NCBI RefSeq assembly: GCF_011745145.1
Contig: NZ_CP050191.1
Location: 585,991 to 649,990 of the forward strand
DNA from: Mycobacterium sp. DL440
Lineage (GTDB): Bacteria; Actinomycetota; Actinomycetes; Mycobacteriales; Mycobacteriaceae
Length of the DNA: 64,000 nt
Reading direction: 5' to 3'
The translations under genes were made by a program, and so were the position numbers. Shown here piece after piece: positions 1 through 8,931 of this stretch. The stretch's first letter is position 1; each line of letters starts with the position of its first letter. The notes beneath the pieces are model-generated. The model did no database searches and was not told the DNA's origin. It saw nothing but the letters and a program-made list of their open reading frames with translations.

Positions 1-548
1 GTCGGCACACCGGCCGGAAGCCCCGAACCGGTCGAGAACCCCGCCGGGCCCGCGGGCACCCCGGTGACAGCACCGGCCTGACGGTCCAGTTCGGCGCGTA
101 GTTCGTCGACGACGGCCGATGCCTCAGCGATCGCGCGTCGTGCCTCGGCCTGCAGGTCCGCAGCCACGCCAGGCTCATCGAGGTGGGGGGCCAGTGCCTC
201 GGCGCGTTCCTCGAAGCGGTCGATGATCGTCTGTAGTCGTGACCTCGCCTCGGCCACCGCTGAGCCTGCGCGCCGGGCCGCGGCGCCCAGTAGCTGCGCC
301 TGCGTGGCCAGGCCGCTCACTTCGGCCGACGTGTCCGCGGCGAAGTCGGCTGCCGCCGTTGCGGCTGTGCCCGACCAGTCGCCGCCGGCACGCTCCCAGG
401 ATTGCCCGAGCGCCGCGGCGATATCCGACAGGGCGGTATGCGCCGCGTCCAGTGCCGTCACGGCGGAGCCGGATTCGACCCGGCCACTGCCCACGAGGTC
501 ACGCAGCGCGTAGAGCGGCGTGGCCAGCGTGGCGGCGGATGCGGGCAC
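1..548 (-). CDS. WXG100-like ESX-associated protein (partial, C-terminus beyond window)
   Basis: An open frame runs leftwards from a GTG at 548 to the window edge (about 182 codons seen, no stop). The product is Ala-rich and helical. It carries a W-x-G-like turn (SWERAGGDWSGTAA, near residues 50-63), then a long charged helix, then a Gly/Pro-rich stretch, as in substrates of type VII (ESX) secretion. It starts 2 bp after the stop of the EspC-like gene, so the two are probably one operon. The start is inferred from that spacing. Its C-terminal domain and its role cannot be seen. Confidence 0.6.
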   Translation of the reverse strand, partial: MPASAATLATPLYALRDLVGSGRVESGSAVTALDAAHTALSDIAAALGQSWERAGGDWSGTAATAAADFAADTSAEVSGLATQAQLLGAAARRAGSAVAEARSRLQTIIDRFEERAEALAPHLDEPGVAADLQAEARRAIAEASAVVDELRAELDRQAGAVTGVPAGPAGFSTGSGLPAGVP

Positions 549-550
549 CG

Positions 551-856
551 CTACACCCGCGGCAACAGTGCAGCCGCCCGCTGACCGGCGGCGTCGTAGC
601 CGGCGGCGGTGACCCCGGCGCTGACGGCACCCGCGCCGGCTCGGGCACTGAGCGCCGCTACCGCATCGATGTGTGCGCGGACGGATGCGTTGAAGGCGGC
701 CACGAACCGTTCGCCGATCGGGCCGAGGGCGCCTCCCGGGGACGGCAGCGACCGCAGGGTTGCGGCCACCGCGCTGAGCTCGGCGGCGTGGGCGTGGAAG
801 GCGCCACCAAGGGCGTCGATGGCCGCCGTGTCGGCGCGCAGGGTGTCGGCGGTCAT
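551..856 (-). CDS. EspC-like type VII secretion target (DUF2580 family)
   Basis: A 101-residue Ala-rich helical protein starting with ATG. Size and pattern match the DUF2580/EspC-like group of ESX substrates: an N-terminal LRADTAAIDALGGAF helix, a Pro/Gly turn near residues 38-46, then a second long helix. It has no signal peptide and no membrane segment. It directly precedes the WXG-like gene, and such genes usually sit as pairs in mycobacteria. The family call rests on pattern recognition; the partner ESX system is not in this window. Confidence 0.65.
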   Translation of the reverse strand: MTADTLRADTAAIDALGGAFHAHAAELSAVAATLRSLPSPGGALGPIGERFVAAFNASVRAHIDAVAALSARAGAGAVSAGVTAAGYDAAGQRAAALLPRV

Positions 857-959
857 GTGGTTTGGACGTCCGCCGTCCCCGATTGGTTCCCCCTGATTCG
901 CGTCGCGTTCGGGTGGGCGTGCTCCCGCGTCCCCGGTGCGTCCCCGGCAGACCTGGCGT

Positions 960-1697
960 TCAGATGGCGGTGCCGCCGCCGTCGGCGTGCAATGTGGAGC
1001 CCGTGATGAATGCCGCCCGCGGCGAACTCAGGAACAGCACTGCGTGGGCAATCTCCTCCGGGGTGGCCGTGCGGCCCAAGGGCAGGGCGCGGCCGAGTTC
1101 CTCGTTGGTGTCGCCCCATTGGGCCGCGACGCCTTCGGTGCGGGTCGGCCCCGGCGCCACACTGTTGACTCGCACTCCGCCGGAACCGAATTCGGCAGCC
1201 CAGGTGCGGGTCAGCGATTCGACGGCGGCCTTGGACGCACTGTAGGTCGACGCACCGGGTACCCCTTTGGACGCGACCATCGAGGTGACGTTGACGATGC
1301 TGCCGCGGCCGCGTTCGAGCATGCCGCCCACCAGCTGGGCCACCAGGAAGTACGTGCCCCGCACATTGGTGTCGAACGTCCGCTCGAAGGAGGCGACATC
1401 CTGTTCGACGGTAAGCGCACCGGGAAATGCGGCCGCATTGTTGACCAGGATGTCGAGCTGATCGCATTGTTGAGCGAGACCTCGCACCGAGTCCAAGTCG
1501 GCGAGGTCGGCGCTGACGAACCGGACGTCCCCACCGAGCGCGGCCGCGGCGTCGCGTCCCCGCTTTTCGTCTCGTCCGGTGATGGTCACCGCCGCGCCCG
1601 CGTGGGCCAGCAGGTCGGCGCAGGCCAGTCCGATGCCCGCGGTACCGCCGGTGACCAGCGCGCTGCAACCGTTGAGTTCGTTCGATCCGGATTCCAT
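960..1697 (-). CDS. short-chain dehydrogenase/reductase
   Basis: A 245-residue classical SDR. It shows the TGGTAGIG NAD(P)-binding motif near the N-terminus, LVNNAAA, a catalytic Ser-Tyr-Lys set (VTSMVAS then YSASK) and the C-terminal HADGG. The chosen ATG (MESGSN) has a GAGAGGA Shine-Dalgarno 6 nt upstream and lies 19 bp after the stop of the ECF sigma gene; the longer frame would run back into that gene. It is probably co-transcribed with the sigma factor and may be a direct target of it. The substrate cannot be deduced. Confidence 0.85.
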   Translation of the reverse strand: MESGSNELNGCSALVTGGTAGIGLACADLLAHAGAAVTITGRDEKRGRDAAAALGGDVRFVSADLADLDSVRGLAQQCDQLDILVNNAAAFPGALTVEQDVASFERTFDTNVRGTYFLVAQLVGGMLERGRGSIVNVTSMVASKGVPGASTYSASKAAVESLTRTWAAEFGSGGVRVNSVAPGPTRTEGVAAQWGDTNEELGRALPLGRTATPEEIAHAVLFLSSPRAAFITGSTLHADGGGTAI

Positions 1698-1716
1698 TGT
1701 GTCCTCTCGTGGTTGG

Positions 1717-2343
1717 TCATGCGACATCGCGGGTGCCGCCGTCCTCGTGGGTCGTCCAGTGGTTGTCGGTGGCATCGGCGAGTGCGGCCCGCAGGCGTTC
1801 GCGGCTACGCGCGATACGTGACATCACGGTTCCCAGCGGGATTTCCATGCGCGCTGCGGTCTCGGCATAGGTGAAGCCCTCGATGTCGGCGTAGTACAAC
1901 ACTGTTCGGAAGCCCTCCGGCAGCGTCAGTACCGCGTCACGGAGCCGGTCGTCGCAGAACAGGTCGAGCGCCCGGTCCTCGGCGGAGCGCGCTGCGTTCG
2001 TGGAATGGATTGCGCTGCTGAGCATGTCGCTGTCGGTGAACTCAGCGACCATGAACGTGTCGGGACGACGCTGCTTCATTCGGTGTGTACTGATCCACCG
2101 GTTGTGCAAGATGCGGAACAGCCAGGCCCGCAGGTTGGTGCCCGGTTCGAACCTTCGGAAACCGGTGTAGGCGTTCATCAGGGTGTCCTGCACCAGGTCT
2201 TCGGCGTCGGCCGGGCTGTGCGTCAGCCGCCGCGCGGTGCGCAGTAGGACGGGGTGAAATGGCATGGCGTCGCGGGCAAACCGGGCCGCCAGTTGCGCGT
2301 CAGACTCGGCGATGAGGTCCTCGGCGTCGATGCTACGGGTCAT
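1717..2343 (-). CDS. ECF-type RNA polymerase sigma factor
   Basis: A 208-residue group 4 sigma factor. Region 2 is visible as SPADAEDLVQDTLMNAYTGF followed by LRAWLFRILHN, and region 4 as LPEGFRTVLYYADIEGFTYAETAA with a helix-turn-helix ending in GTVMSRIARSRERL. The ATG at 2343 (MTRSID) overlaps the stop of the upstream remnant as ATGA, which favours it over the GTG at 2415. It resembles the SigH/SigR-like branch. No anti-sigma gene is adjacent, so it may be controlled transcriptionally. The next gene is an SDR, possibly a target. Confidence 0.85.
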   Translation of the reverse strand: MTRSIDAEDLIAESDAQLAARFARDAMPFHPVLLRTARRLTHSPADAEDLVQDTLMNAYTGFRRFEPGTNLRAWLFRILHNRWISTHRMKQRRPDTFMVAEFTDSDMLSSAIHSTNAARSAEDRALDLFCDDRLRDAVLTLPEGFRTVLYYADIEGFTYAETAARMEIPLGTVMSRIARSRERLRAALADATDNHWTTHEDGGTRDVA

Positions 2344-2558
2344 CGGACGGCCACTGACGCGTTGTCGGCGAGCCGGCCGGCGAAGCTCGTGGAGAACAGT
2401 GTCGCTCGTCGGCACGGCAGGAGCGAGGGTTTCTCCAGGACAGCACCGCAGTACCGGGCCCGCGGATCAGCGACGACCTGATGGCCGTGCTGTTTGAGTT
2501 TGCTGACGAGTTTCGAGCCGATGAGCCCGGAACCGCCGATGACTACGACTCTCGTCAT
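2340..2558 (-). pseudogene. truncated NmrA/NAD(P)-binding oxidoreductase remnant
   Basis: The ATG at 2558 (GGAG 8 nt upstream) opens a 72-codon frame. It begins with a textbook Rossmann start, TRVVVIGGSGLIGSKLVS, as in NmrA-type SDRs of about 250 residues. After about 30 residues the resemblance is lost and the frame ends at 2340. No catalytic part is present, so this looks like the 5' end of a gene with a large internal deletion. It still ends in an ATGA overlap with the ECF sigma start, so its translation could matter for sigma expression. Confidence 0.55.
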
Positions 2559-2715
2559 GATCAGAACTCCAGAGTTGAGGACAAGAACGAACGCCTCCTC
2601 AGCCTGAGTCGCGAAGGCTGGTAGCGGACCCTTGAGAATTCGTGGTTCCCGTAGTCCGTGGCCTCGACACCGGATAGACCTGCAGGGCGGCGGCACTGAC
2701 AGTTAAGGTCAGCGC

Positions 2716-3339
2716 ATGGATGTGCGCGTCGTCGACCACCCCCTTGCCGCGGCGCGGCTGACCACGCTGAGGGACGAGCGGACCGACAACGCTGGGTTCC
2801 GTGCCGCGCTGCGCGATCTGACGATGATGCTGGTGTACGAGGCGACCCGTGACGCGGCCTGCGAACAGATCGCGGTGCGCACCCCGGTGACCGAGACCAC
2901 CGGGTCGCGGCTGGCCAATCCGCCACTGTTGGTGCCGGTGTTGCGAGCCGGGCTCGGGATGGTGGACCAGGCGCACGCCCTGATCCCGGAGGCGCAGGTC
3001 GGGTTCGTAGGGATGGCGCGCGACGAGACGACCCACCAGCCGACGCCCTACCTGGCGTCGCTGCCCGAAGACCTCAGCACGCGGTCGGTGTTCGTGCTCG
3101 ACCCGATGCTGGCGACCGGCGGGTCGATGGCCTACACCATCGACCTGCTCCGGGAGCGCAACGCCGTCGATATCACCGCGGTGTGTGTGGTGTGCGCGCC
3201 GCAGGGCATCGCGGCGATCGAGAAGGTCGCCCCGGATATGCGGCTGATCACCGCGACCATCGACGAAGGTCTCAACGAGGTCGCCTACATCGTCCCGGGA
3301 CTCGGGGACGCCGGCGATCGTCAGTTCGGTCCGCGCTAG
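2716..3339 (+). CDS. upp: uracil phosphoribosyltransferase
   Basis: A 207-residue Upp converting uracil and PRPP to UMP in cytosolic pyrimidine salvage. Family marks are [14 protein letters not shown] near residues 69-82, the PRPP-binding loop [11 protein letters not shown] near 130-140 and the C-terminal uracil-binding [12 protein letters not shown]. Length matches the family. A TTAAGG hexamer 7 nt before the ATG suggests a leaderless or nearly leaderless transcript. Its TAG stop shares the palindrome CTAG with the stop of the convergent membrane gene. Orthologue of Rv3309c by synteny. Confidence 0.97.
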   Translation: MDVRVVDHPLAAARLTTLRDERTDNAGFRAALRDLTMMLVYEATRDAACEQIAVRTPVTETTGSRLANPPLLVPVLRAGLGMVDQAHALIPEAQVGFVGMARDETTHQPTPYLASLPEDLSTRSVFVLDPMLATGGSMAYTIDLLRERNAVDITAVCVVCAPQGIAAIEKVAPDMRLITATIDEGLNEVAYIVPGLGDAGDRQFGPR

Positions 3340-4832
3340 GGGCCTCTGGCCGTCAGATACGGCCGGGACAACACGAGTGCGGTCGCGGTGGTGAGCACGA
3401 GTACATACACCGGCAACAGATGGATGAAGGTGGTGTACCCGATCGCGTAGTGCACGGCCAGCGCCGGCAGCGTGCCCGTCACGAATCCGATCAACAACGT
3501 CCACCACACCCAGCGTTCGCCGCGCCGGAATCCCCACAGCGCGATCAATGCGATCGCCACCCCGGAACCGACCAAGGCCCCGCCGAAACCGGCCCGGTCA
3601 TGGGCGATGAAACTGAGTAGCTGCGGGTCAGCGGCTCGCAGGATCGCGCCGTGGGTGTGCAGGTAGCCAAGGTCGGTAGTGACGAACACGTCGGTCAGCC
3701 CGACGAAGGAGATGGTCGCCCCGGCGACGGCGAGCCCGGAGCCGAGGCCGATAAACAGCAGCTGACCCCACAATGCGCGCCGGCGCAGCGACTCCGGACC
3801 GTCGGGCAGCGAACGCCATCGGGGCGGGTCGGGCTTGTTCCACACCGCAGCCAGCAGCATCGGGAACAGCGTCACCACCACCAGAGTGTGCAGCGGATCG
3901 ACGAAACCTGTTCCGACGAAGTAGAACAGGGTGAGGAACGCGACGAGTCCCGAGATCAGTAACGTGGTGCGGGCCCATCCCAGCCCACGCCTGATGCCGC
4001 CCCAGGACAGTCCCGCGTAGAGCGCTCCGAGGCCGATCATGTTGCCCGCCATGCTGATCCGGTCATGCTGGATGAAATGCACCAGGTTGTCGTTGATCCG
4101 GCGCAGGTCATCCACTCCGAGGCCGAGATACGAGCGGTCATAGCTCAACAACACGGGGCCGAGCGTGATGGCTCCCGCACCGACACCTGCCACGATCAAA
4201 CCGAGTCCGGCCAGCACACCCCACAACCAGCCCGGCCAGCGAAACGGGTTGAGTCCGGCATCGGCCAGGCTGGGCGGTGGCGTCGAGGTCTGCGAGGCCG
4301 CCTCGATCACGCGGTTGAACCAGCCCGGTCCGGTTGCCAGCAGTACCGCCGGCCGGGCCAGCACGACGGTGTCCGGATCCTGCAGCGCCGCAACGGCGGC
4401 GGCGACGTCAGGATCGGTCAGGTAGCGCTCCTCGCTCCCCGCTCCGATGACCACCTCGTCGACGTCATGGGCGAGCAGGTCTGCGACCTCTGCGGAATCC
4501 GCCCGGGCGACGACGCGACAGCGGCGACCGGCGGCGGCCCGGCGTACGGTTTCGACATCGGCGGCGCTCACCGGCGCGATCTCGATGATGCTGGCACCTT
4601 GAACTGGCAACACCAGCACGGCGTCGCGGGCCACCGACGGCGGGACCACCGCGCCGAAGCGTCCCTCCCACTCGGGCGGGACCGGCGGATGATCGAAAAC
4701 CCTTGGGATCCAGCGGTACCCGCCTGCTGTGACGAGCGTGGCCAGAAGCCGAAGCGCCCACCGCTGCGTACGATGTTCCCCGATGACTGCGGACGCGATG
4801 GGACGAAGCGGTTGGTAGGTCCAGTCCGGCAT
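3336..4832 (-). CDS. polytopic membrane protein of unknown function
   Basis: 498 residues in two parts. Residues 1 to about 190 look soluble alpha/beta, with [11 protein letters not shown] and a repeated [19 protein letters not shown] pattern. Residues about 200-495 hold some eight hydrophobic helices, including two related-looking halves ([23 protein letters not shown] and [28 protein letters not shown]). I faintly recall such mycobacterial proteins being labelled dihydroorotate dehydrogenase-like, but I see no FMN or orotate motif that would support this. It starts 11 bp after pmmB (GGAAA before the ATG), so it probably sits in the pmmB operon, and it is tail-to-tail with upp. Confidence 0.8.
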   Translation of the reverse strand: MPDWTYQPLRPIASAVIGEHRTQRWALRLLATLVTAGGYRWIPRVFDHPPVPPEWEGRFGAVVPPSVARDAVLVLPVQGASIIEIAPVSAADVETVRRAAAGRRCRVVARADSAEVADLLAHDVDEVVIGAGSEERYLTDPDVAAAVAALQDPDTVVLARPAVLLATGPGWFNRVIEAASQTSTPPPSLADAGLNPFRWPGWLWGVLAGLGLIVAGVGAGAITLGPVLLSYDRSYLGLGVDDLRRINDNLVHFIQHDRISMAGNMIGLGALYAGLSWGGIRRGLGWARTTLLISGLVAFLTLFYFVGTGFVDPLHTLVVVTLFPMLLAAVWNKPDPPRWRSLPDGPESLRRRALWGQLLFIGLGSGLAVAGATISFVGLTDVFVTTDLGYLHTHGAILRAADPQLLSFIAHDRAGFGGALVGSGVAIALIALWGFRRGERWVWWTLLIGFVTGTLPALAVHYAIGYTTFIHLLPVYVLVLTTATALVLSRPYLTARGP

Positions 4833-4843
4833 TACGTTTCCGG

Positions 4844-6460
4844 TTACCAGCGCGCAGCGGCGTCGGCGAGGTCCTGGCTGAGCTTCTGGGCGTGGGCCCG
4901 GGCCGTATCCAGATCATCAGTCGGTGAACAACGAACCTCGGTGTAGGACTTGAGTTTCGGTTCGGTTCCTGACGGGCGGACCACCACCCGGACGGAGGTG
5001 CCGGCTTCGTCGCCGGTGAAGATCAGCGCATCGGTGCGTTGCTGCCCCCGCCGCTCCAGCAGATCCTCGACAGTGACGGCGATGCCGGCCAGTTCGGTCG
5101 GTGGGGCCTCGCGTAGCCGGGCCATGGCGGCGCCGGCGTCGTCGACGTGGCGGGTAACCGCTCCTGTCACATGCGTGCCGTGCACCTTCGCCAGAGCATC
5201 GAGGGCATCGAGCATGGTGCGGCCCTGATCGCGCAGCGCGGCTGTCAGGTCGGTGGCGAGGATAGCGGCGGTGATCCCGTCCTTGTCACGTACCGAGGCC
5301 GGGTCGACACAATGCCCGATCGCCTCCTCGTAGGCGTAGACCAGGGTGTTGCCGGGGGACTGGGAGCGGGCCAACCACTTGAAACCGGTGAGGGTTTCAG
5401 CGTGCTGGGCCCCGTGTGCTGCCGCGATGGCCGCCAGCATCCGCGAGGACACCACGGTGCTGGCCACCAGGGCGGCTTCGCTGACAGGGCCGGGTTCGAG
5501 CTGAGACAGGATGTAATCGCCCAGCAGCCAGCCGGTTTCGTCGCCGGTGAGCATGCGCCAACCATCCGGGCCGGGCACCCCGACTGCGCACCGGTCGGCA
5601 TCGGGGTCCAAGGCGATCGCGATCTCGGCGTCGATGTCGTCGGCCAGGGCCAGTAGCGCGTCGACCGCCCCCGGCTCTTCGGGATTGGGGAAGCTGACCG
5701 TGGGGAAGTCCGGGTCGGGGTTGAACTGTTCCTCGACCACGTGCACATCGTCGAATCCGGCCAGGGCTAGGGCATCAAGGGCGTACTCGCCACCGACCCC
5801 GTGCAGCGGGGTCAGCGCCACCCGCACCGAACCGGTGCTGCGGCGGACCCGGGCGGCCCGCTCCAGGTACGCGTATACCTGGTGCCGTCCGCCGGTTTCC
5901 ACTGCGGCCCTGCGGATCTCGTCTGCATGTGGCGCCCGGGCCACCGCGGCCTCGATCTCCCGGTCGGCGGGGGAGATGATCTGCATGCCACCGTCGAGAA
6001 ACACTTTGTAACCGTTGTCCGTCGGCGGATTGTGTGACGCCGTGATCTGGACGCCGGCCACGGCAGGCAGGTGCCGAACGGTATAGGCGACTACCGGGGT
6101 GGGGACCGAGGCCATCATGAGAACGACCTGGAAACCTTCGGCGGCAAGGACTTCGGCGGCCGCCAGGGCGAACTCGTCGGAGCGGTGCCGCGCATCTCGG
6201 CCCACCACCACGTGGGACCTTCCCAGGCCTCTGTCCTTGAGAACCTGGGCCAGCGCCCAGGTGGTGCGGATGACGACGGCCAGATTCATCGCATCGGGCC
6301 CGCCTCGCAACGGTCCGCGTAGCCCGGCGGTGCCGAAGGTCAGCGGATTGCTGAACCGCCGGTCGAGCTCGTCGGGGCTGCAGGCGGACAGTTCGGCCGC
6401 GGTCTGCGGGTCAGGGTCATGCGCGATCCATTCGGCGGCGGCGGTCGCGATGGTGGTCAT
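4844..6460 (-). CDS. pmmB: phosphomannomutase/phosphoglucomutase
   Basis: A 538-residue alpha-D-phosphohexomutase interconverting hexose 1- and 6-phosphates. All four signature loops are present: the phosphoserine loop TASHNPP (Ser142), the Mg-binding DPDADR near residue 303, the sugar-binding EEAIGH and the C-terminal phosphate-binding RPSGTEPKLKSY. Its ATG overlaps the MarR stop as ATGA, indicating translational coupling. Orthologue of Rv3308 by synteny. Which sugar is preferred cannot be read from sequence. Confidence 0.95.
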   Translation of the reverse strand: MTTIATAAAEWIAHDPDPQTAAELSACSPDELDRRFSNPLTFGTAGLRGPLRGGPDAMNLAVVIRTTWALAQVLKDRGLGRSHVVVGRDARHRSDEFALAAAEVLAAEGFQVVLMMASVPTPVVAYTVRHLPAVAGVQITASHNPPTDNGYKVFLDGGMQIISPADREIEAAVARAPHADEIRRAAVETGGRHQVYAYLERAARVRRSTGSVRVALTPLHGVGGEYALDALALAGFDDVHVVEEQFNPDPDFPTVSFPNPEEPGAVDALLALADDIDAEIAIALDPDADRCAVGVPGPDGWRMLTGDETGWLLGDYILSQLEPGPVSEAALVASTVVSSRMLAAIAAAHGAQHAETLTGFKWLARSQSPGNTLVYAYEEAIGHCVDPASVRDKDGITAAILATDLTAALRDQGRTMLDALDALAKVHGTHVTGAVTRHVDDAGAAMARLREAPPTELAGIAVTVEDLLERRGQQRTDALIFTGDEAGTSVRVVVRPSGTEPKLKSYTEVRCSPTDDLDTARAHAQKLSQDLADAAARW

Positions 6461-6903
6461 GACCCAAGTGTGCCCGCAGCGGCGTCCGAGTACGCCAGCT
6501 TGCGCAGGACGGGTGCCACCAGCATCAGCAGATCGACCTCCAAATCGGTGAGGTTCTCTCGCATCGTGGCGTGCAGCCAGGCGTCGCGTTCGGCCCGGTC
6601 GGCCTGCAGCAACGCCGTACCTTCTGCGGTGATCTCGATGAGCTGACGGCGCCGGTCGTGGTCGTCGGGACGCCGGGCGATCAGCCCACGGCGGAGCAGT
6701 TCGTTGATGCTGTCGGTGAGCGACTGAGCCCGCACGTGCAGCCGGGCGCCCATCTCGGCCGGAGTGGTGGTTCCGCTGCGACCGGCCTCACCGAGCAGTT
6801 CCAGCTGGCTCAACGTCAGGCCGTGATCTGGACGGTGCCGACGCATCTGACGGGTCACCGCCATCATCGACTCGCGTAGTTCAGTCGCCGACGTTGCTGT
6901 CAT
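6457..6903 (-). CDS. MarR-family transcriptional regulator
   Basis: 148 residues with the winged-helix core of MarR proteins: LTLSQLELLGEAGR, then LHVRAQSLTDSINELLRRGLIARRPDDHDRRR (recognition helix and wing). A TATAAC -10 box lies 6 nt before the ATG at 6903, so a leaderless start there is preferred over the TTG at 6909. It couples to pmmB by ATGA and is divergent from the AbrB-type permease at 74 bp, so either could be regulated. The ligand is unknown. Confidence 0.85.
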   Translation of the reverse strand: MTATSATELRESMMAVTRQMRRHRPDHGLTLSQLELLGEAGRSGTTTPAEMGARLHVRAQSLTDSINELLRRGLIARRPDDHDRRRQLIEITAEGTALLQADRAERDAWLHATMRENLTDLEVDLLMLVAPVLRKLAYSDAAAGTLGS

Positions 6904-6909
6904 AAGCAA

Positions 6910-6915
6910 GTTATA
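6910..6915 (-). promoter_or_regulatory. TATAAC -10 box of the marR-pmmB unit
   Basis: TATAAC on the minus strand ends 6 nt before the ATG at 6903, placing the transcription start at or next to that ATG. Just upstream, 6916-6928 contain a near-palindrome around GGTACC that could be an autoregulatory MarR site. This is inferred from spacing only. Confidence 0.4.
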
Positions 6916-6976
6916 CCTTGGTACCTGGTGCAGTCAGAGCATTTGGATCGAATCTGGCCGTGAATATTGTGAAGGG

Positions 6977-8113
6977 ATGCCTTATTATCTCGATGGGAGG
7001 TGGAAGACGCGGATGACACGGACGCTGCGGTGGGGGTTGCTCGTCGTCGCGACTGTCGCCGTCACCGTCCCGCTCACCCTCATCGACGTCCCCTCGGCCG
7101 CGCTGTTCGCCGGTCTCGCGGTCGGCGTCGCGTTGGCGCTGGTCTCGCTGGCCCCGGAACGGATGCCGCGCCCGGCGGGGGTGATCGCCCAGGGCGTGCT
7201 CGGCGTCTACATCGGCACGATGGTCCATCAGGATGCCGTCAGTGCGCTCGGATCGGACTGGCTGATCGTGCTGGTGATCACCGCGGCCACGTTGCTGCTC
7301 AGCATTGTCGCCGGCGGGTTGCTCGGCCTGCACCGCGACGTCAGCCCGCTGACCGGATCGCTCGCACTGGTGGCAGGCGGCGCGTCGGGTCTGGTGGCCA
7401 TCGCGCGTGAACTCGGCGGCGACGATCGCGTCGTCTCGGTCGTCCAATACCTGCGGGTCGCCCTCGTCACTGCGACCATTCCGCTCGTGGTGACCATGGT
7501 CTTCCATGCCGATCGATCGCATCCGGCGTCGGCACAGGGCAAAACTGCCTCGGCGCCTTGGTATCTCAGCCTGGCAATGCTGGCCGTGATCGTCGCTGTT
7601 GGAGTCGTCGGCGGCCGGTGGGCCAGGTTGCCGGGCGCCGGACTGCTGGGCCCGCTGGCCCTGACGGTGACACTGCAGCTCACCGGCGTGTCCTTCGGGC
7701 TGGCCGTCCCGCTGTTGCTGGTGCAGGCCGCCTACATGGTGATCGGCTGGCAGGCCGGCATCGCCTTCACCCGCGACTCGCTACGGGCGATCGGCCGGAT
7801 ACTCCCGCTGGCGCTGACCTTGATCGTGGTGCTCGGCGTGGCAACCGCCGGCCTCGGGGTGGTGCTGGCAAACGTCACCGGGATGACGCAACTGGAGGGC
7901 TACCTGGCGACCAGTCCGGGCGGAGTCTATGCGGTGCTGGCCACCGCGGTGGAAACCGGCTCGAATGTCACGTTCATCATCGCCGCTCAGGTGCTGAGGG
8001 TGCTGCTGATGTTGTTCGCAGCGCCGCTGATGGCCCGGGTGATGGTGCGGTGGGCCAGTCAGAGGCGTGCGATCACCGAAGCCAGCAGGGAACCCATCCG
8101 GGTTGCGGATTGA
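6977..8113 (+). CDS. AbrB-family (PF05145-type) membrane transporter
   Basis: 378 residues with about 10 hydrophobic helices and the duplicated architecture of the AbrB/ammonia monooxygenase-like permease family ([18 protein letters not shown] and, in the second half, [26 protein letters not shown]). [23 protein letters not shown] is a typical conserved cytoplasmic loop. The substrate is unknown. The start is uncertain: the ATG at 6977 has AAGGG almost touching it, and the ATG at 7013 is an alternative. The 3' end overlaps the convergent deoD by 55 bp. Confidence 0.8.
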   Translation: MPYYLDGRWKTRMTRTLRWGLLVVATVAVTVPLTLIDVPSAALFAGLAVGVALALVSLAPERMPRPAGVIAQGVLGVYIGTMVHQDAVSALGSDWLIVLVITAATLLLSIVAGGLLGLHRDVSPLTGSLALVAGGASGLVAIARELGGDDRVVSVVQYLRVALVTATIPLVVTMVFHADRSHPASAQGKTASAPWYLSLAMLAVIVAVGVVGGRWARLPGAGLLGPLALTVTLQLTGVSFGLAVPLLLVQAAYMVIGWQAGIAFTRDSLRAIGRILPLALTLIVVLGVATAGLGVVLANVTGMTQLEGYLATSPGGVYAVLATAVETGSNVTFIIAAQVLRVLLMLFAAPLMARVMVRWASQRRAITEASREPIRVAD

Positions 8114-8850
8114 CGCCCGGCCTCGAGTACCTCGACGTGGCTGAGCGGTTCACCTGTCATACCGGCAGCCAGATTGGTCACCATCGAGATGCCCAGCACC
8201 CGCAGGCCGGCGGCTCGGGCGGCGATCGTCTCGTGCACCGTCGACATGCCGACCAGGTCAGCTCCCAGGGTGCGCAGCATCCGGATCTCGGCCGGGGTTT
8301 CGTAATGGGGGCCGGGCAATCCGGCGTAAACGCCCTCGGCCAGGGTCGGTTCGATCTCTCGGGCCAGAGCTCGAAGTCCGGGGGAGTAGGCGTCGACCAG
8401 GTCGACGAACTGCGCACCGACCAGCGGCGACCGCGCTGTGAGGTTGAGGTGGTCGCTGATCAGCACCGGCTGCCCGACCTGATATTCGGCACGCAGTCCG
8501 CCGGCGGCGTTGGTCAGCACCACGGTGGACACACCCGTGGCCGCTGCCGTCCGGACCGGATGGACCACGTGCTGTAGGTCGTGGCCCTCATAGGCGTGGA
8601 TGCGCCCGGCCAGCACCAGCACCCGGTGACTCCCGAGGCGCACCGAGTGCACCAGGCCGCCGTGGCCGGTCGCGGTCGGGGGGGTGAAGCCGGGAAGATC
8701 GGCCATCGGCACCGTTGCCACCGGGTCGCCCAACTCGACCACCGCGGGTGCCCAACCCGAGCCGAGCACGACCGCGACATCGTGGCGTTCGACGCCTGTC
8801 CGTTCGGCGATGGCGGCGGCTGCCTGGCTGGATGCCTGGGAATCGGTCAC
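8059..8850 (-). CDS. deoD: purine nucleoside phosphorylase
   Basis: A 263-residue trimeric-type PNP cleaving inosine/guanosine to base and ribose 1-phosphate. Motifs: VVLGSGW phosphate loop, [33 protein letters not shown] and [16 protein letters not shown]. The GTG at 8850 (VTDSQASS) gives the family length. A far longer frame continues upstream, but it only antisenses amiB1. Orthologue of Rv3307. It is convergent with the AbrB-type gene and divergent from amiB1. Confidence 0.95.
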   Translation of the reverse strand: MTDSQASSQAAAAIAERTGVERHDVAVVLGSGWAPAVVELGDPVATVPMADLPGFTPPTATGHGGLVHSVRLGSHRVLVLAGRIHAYEGHDLQHVVHPVRTAAATGVSTVVLTNAAGGLRAEYQVGQPVLISDHLNLTARSPLVGAQFVDLVDAYSPGLRALAREIEPTLAEGVYAGLPGPHYETPAEIRMLRTLGADLVGMSTVHETIAARAAGLRVLGISMVTNLAAGMTGEPLSHVEVLEAGRQSATRMGSLLASVIARL

Positions 8851-8931
8851 GATAGGCGAGCTTAACCGCCGGAAAGCGCCGTGATGAGCGCTCGCGCGAA
8901 GCGCAAATCCGCACAGTGAGATACTGCGAGG

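Noticed and set aside
2644..2650. GGGAACC as a -35 box for autoregulation of the ECF sigma unit
   Set aside because: No fitting -10 at 16-19 bp; single-box evidence is too weak.
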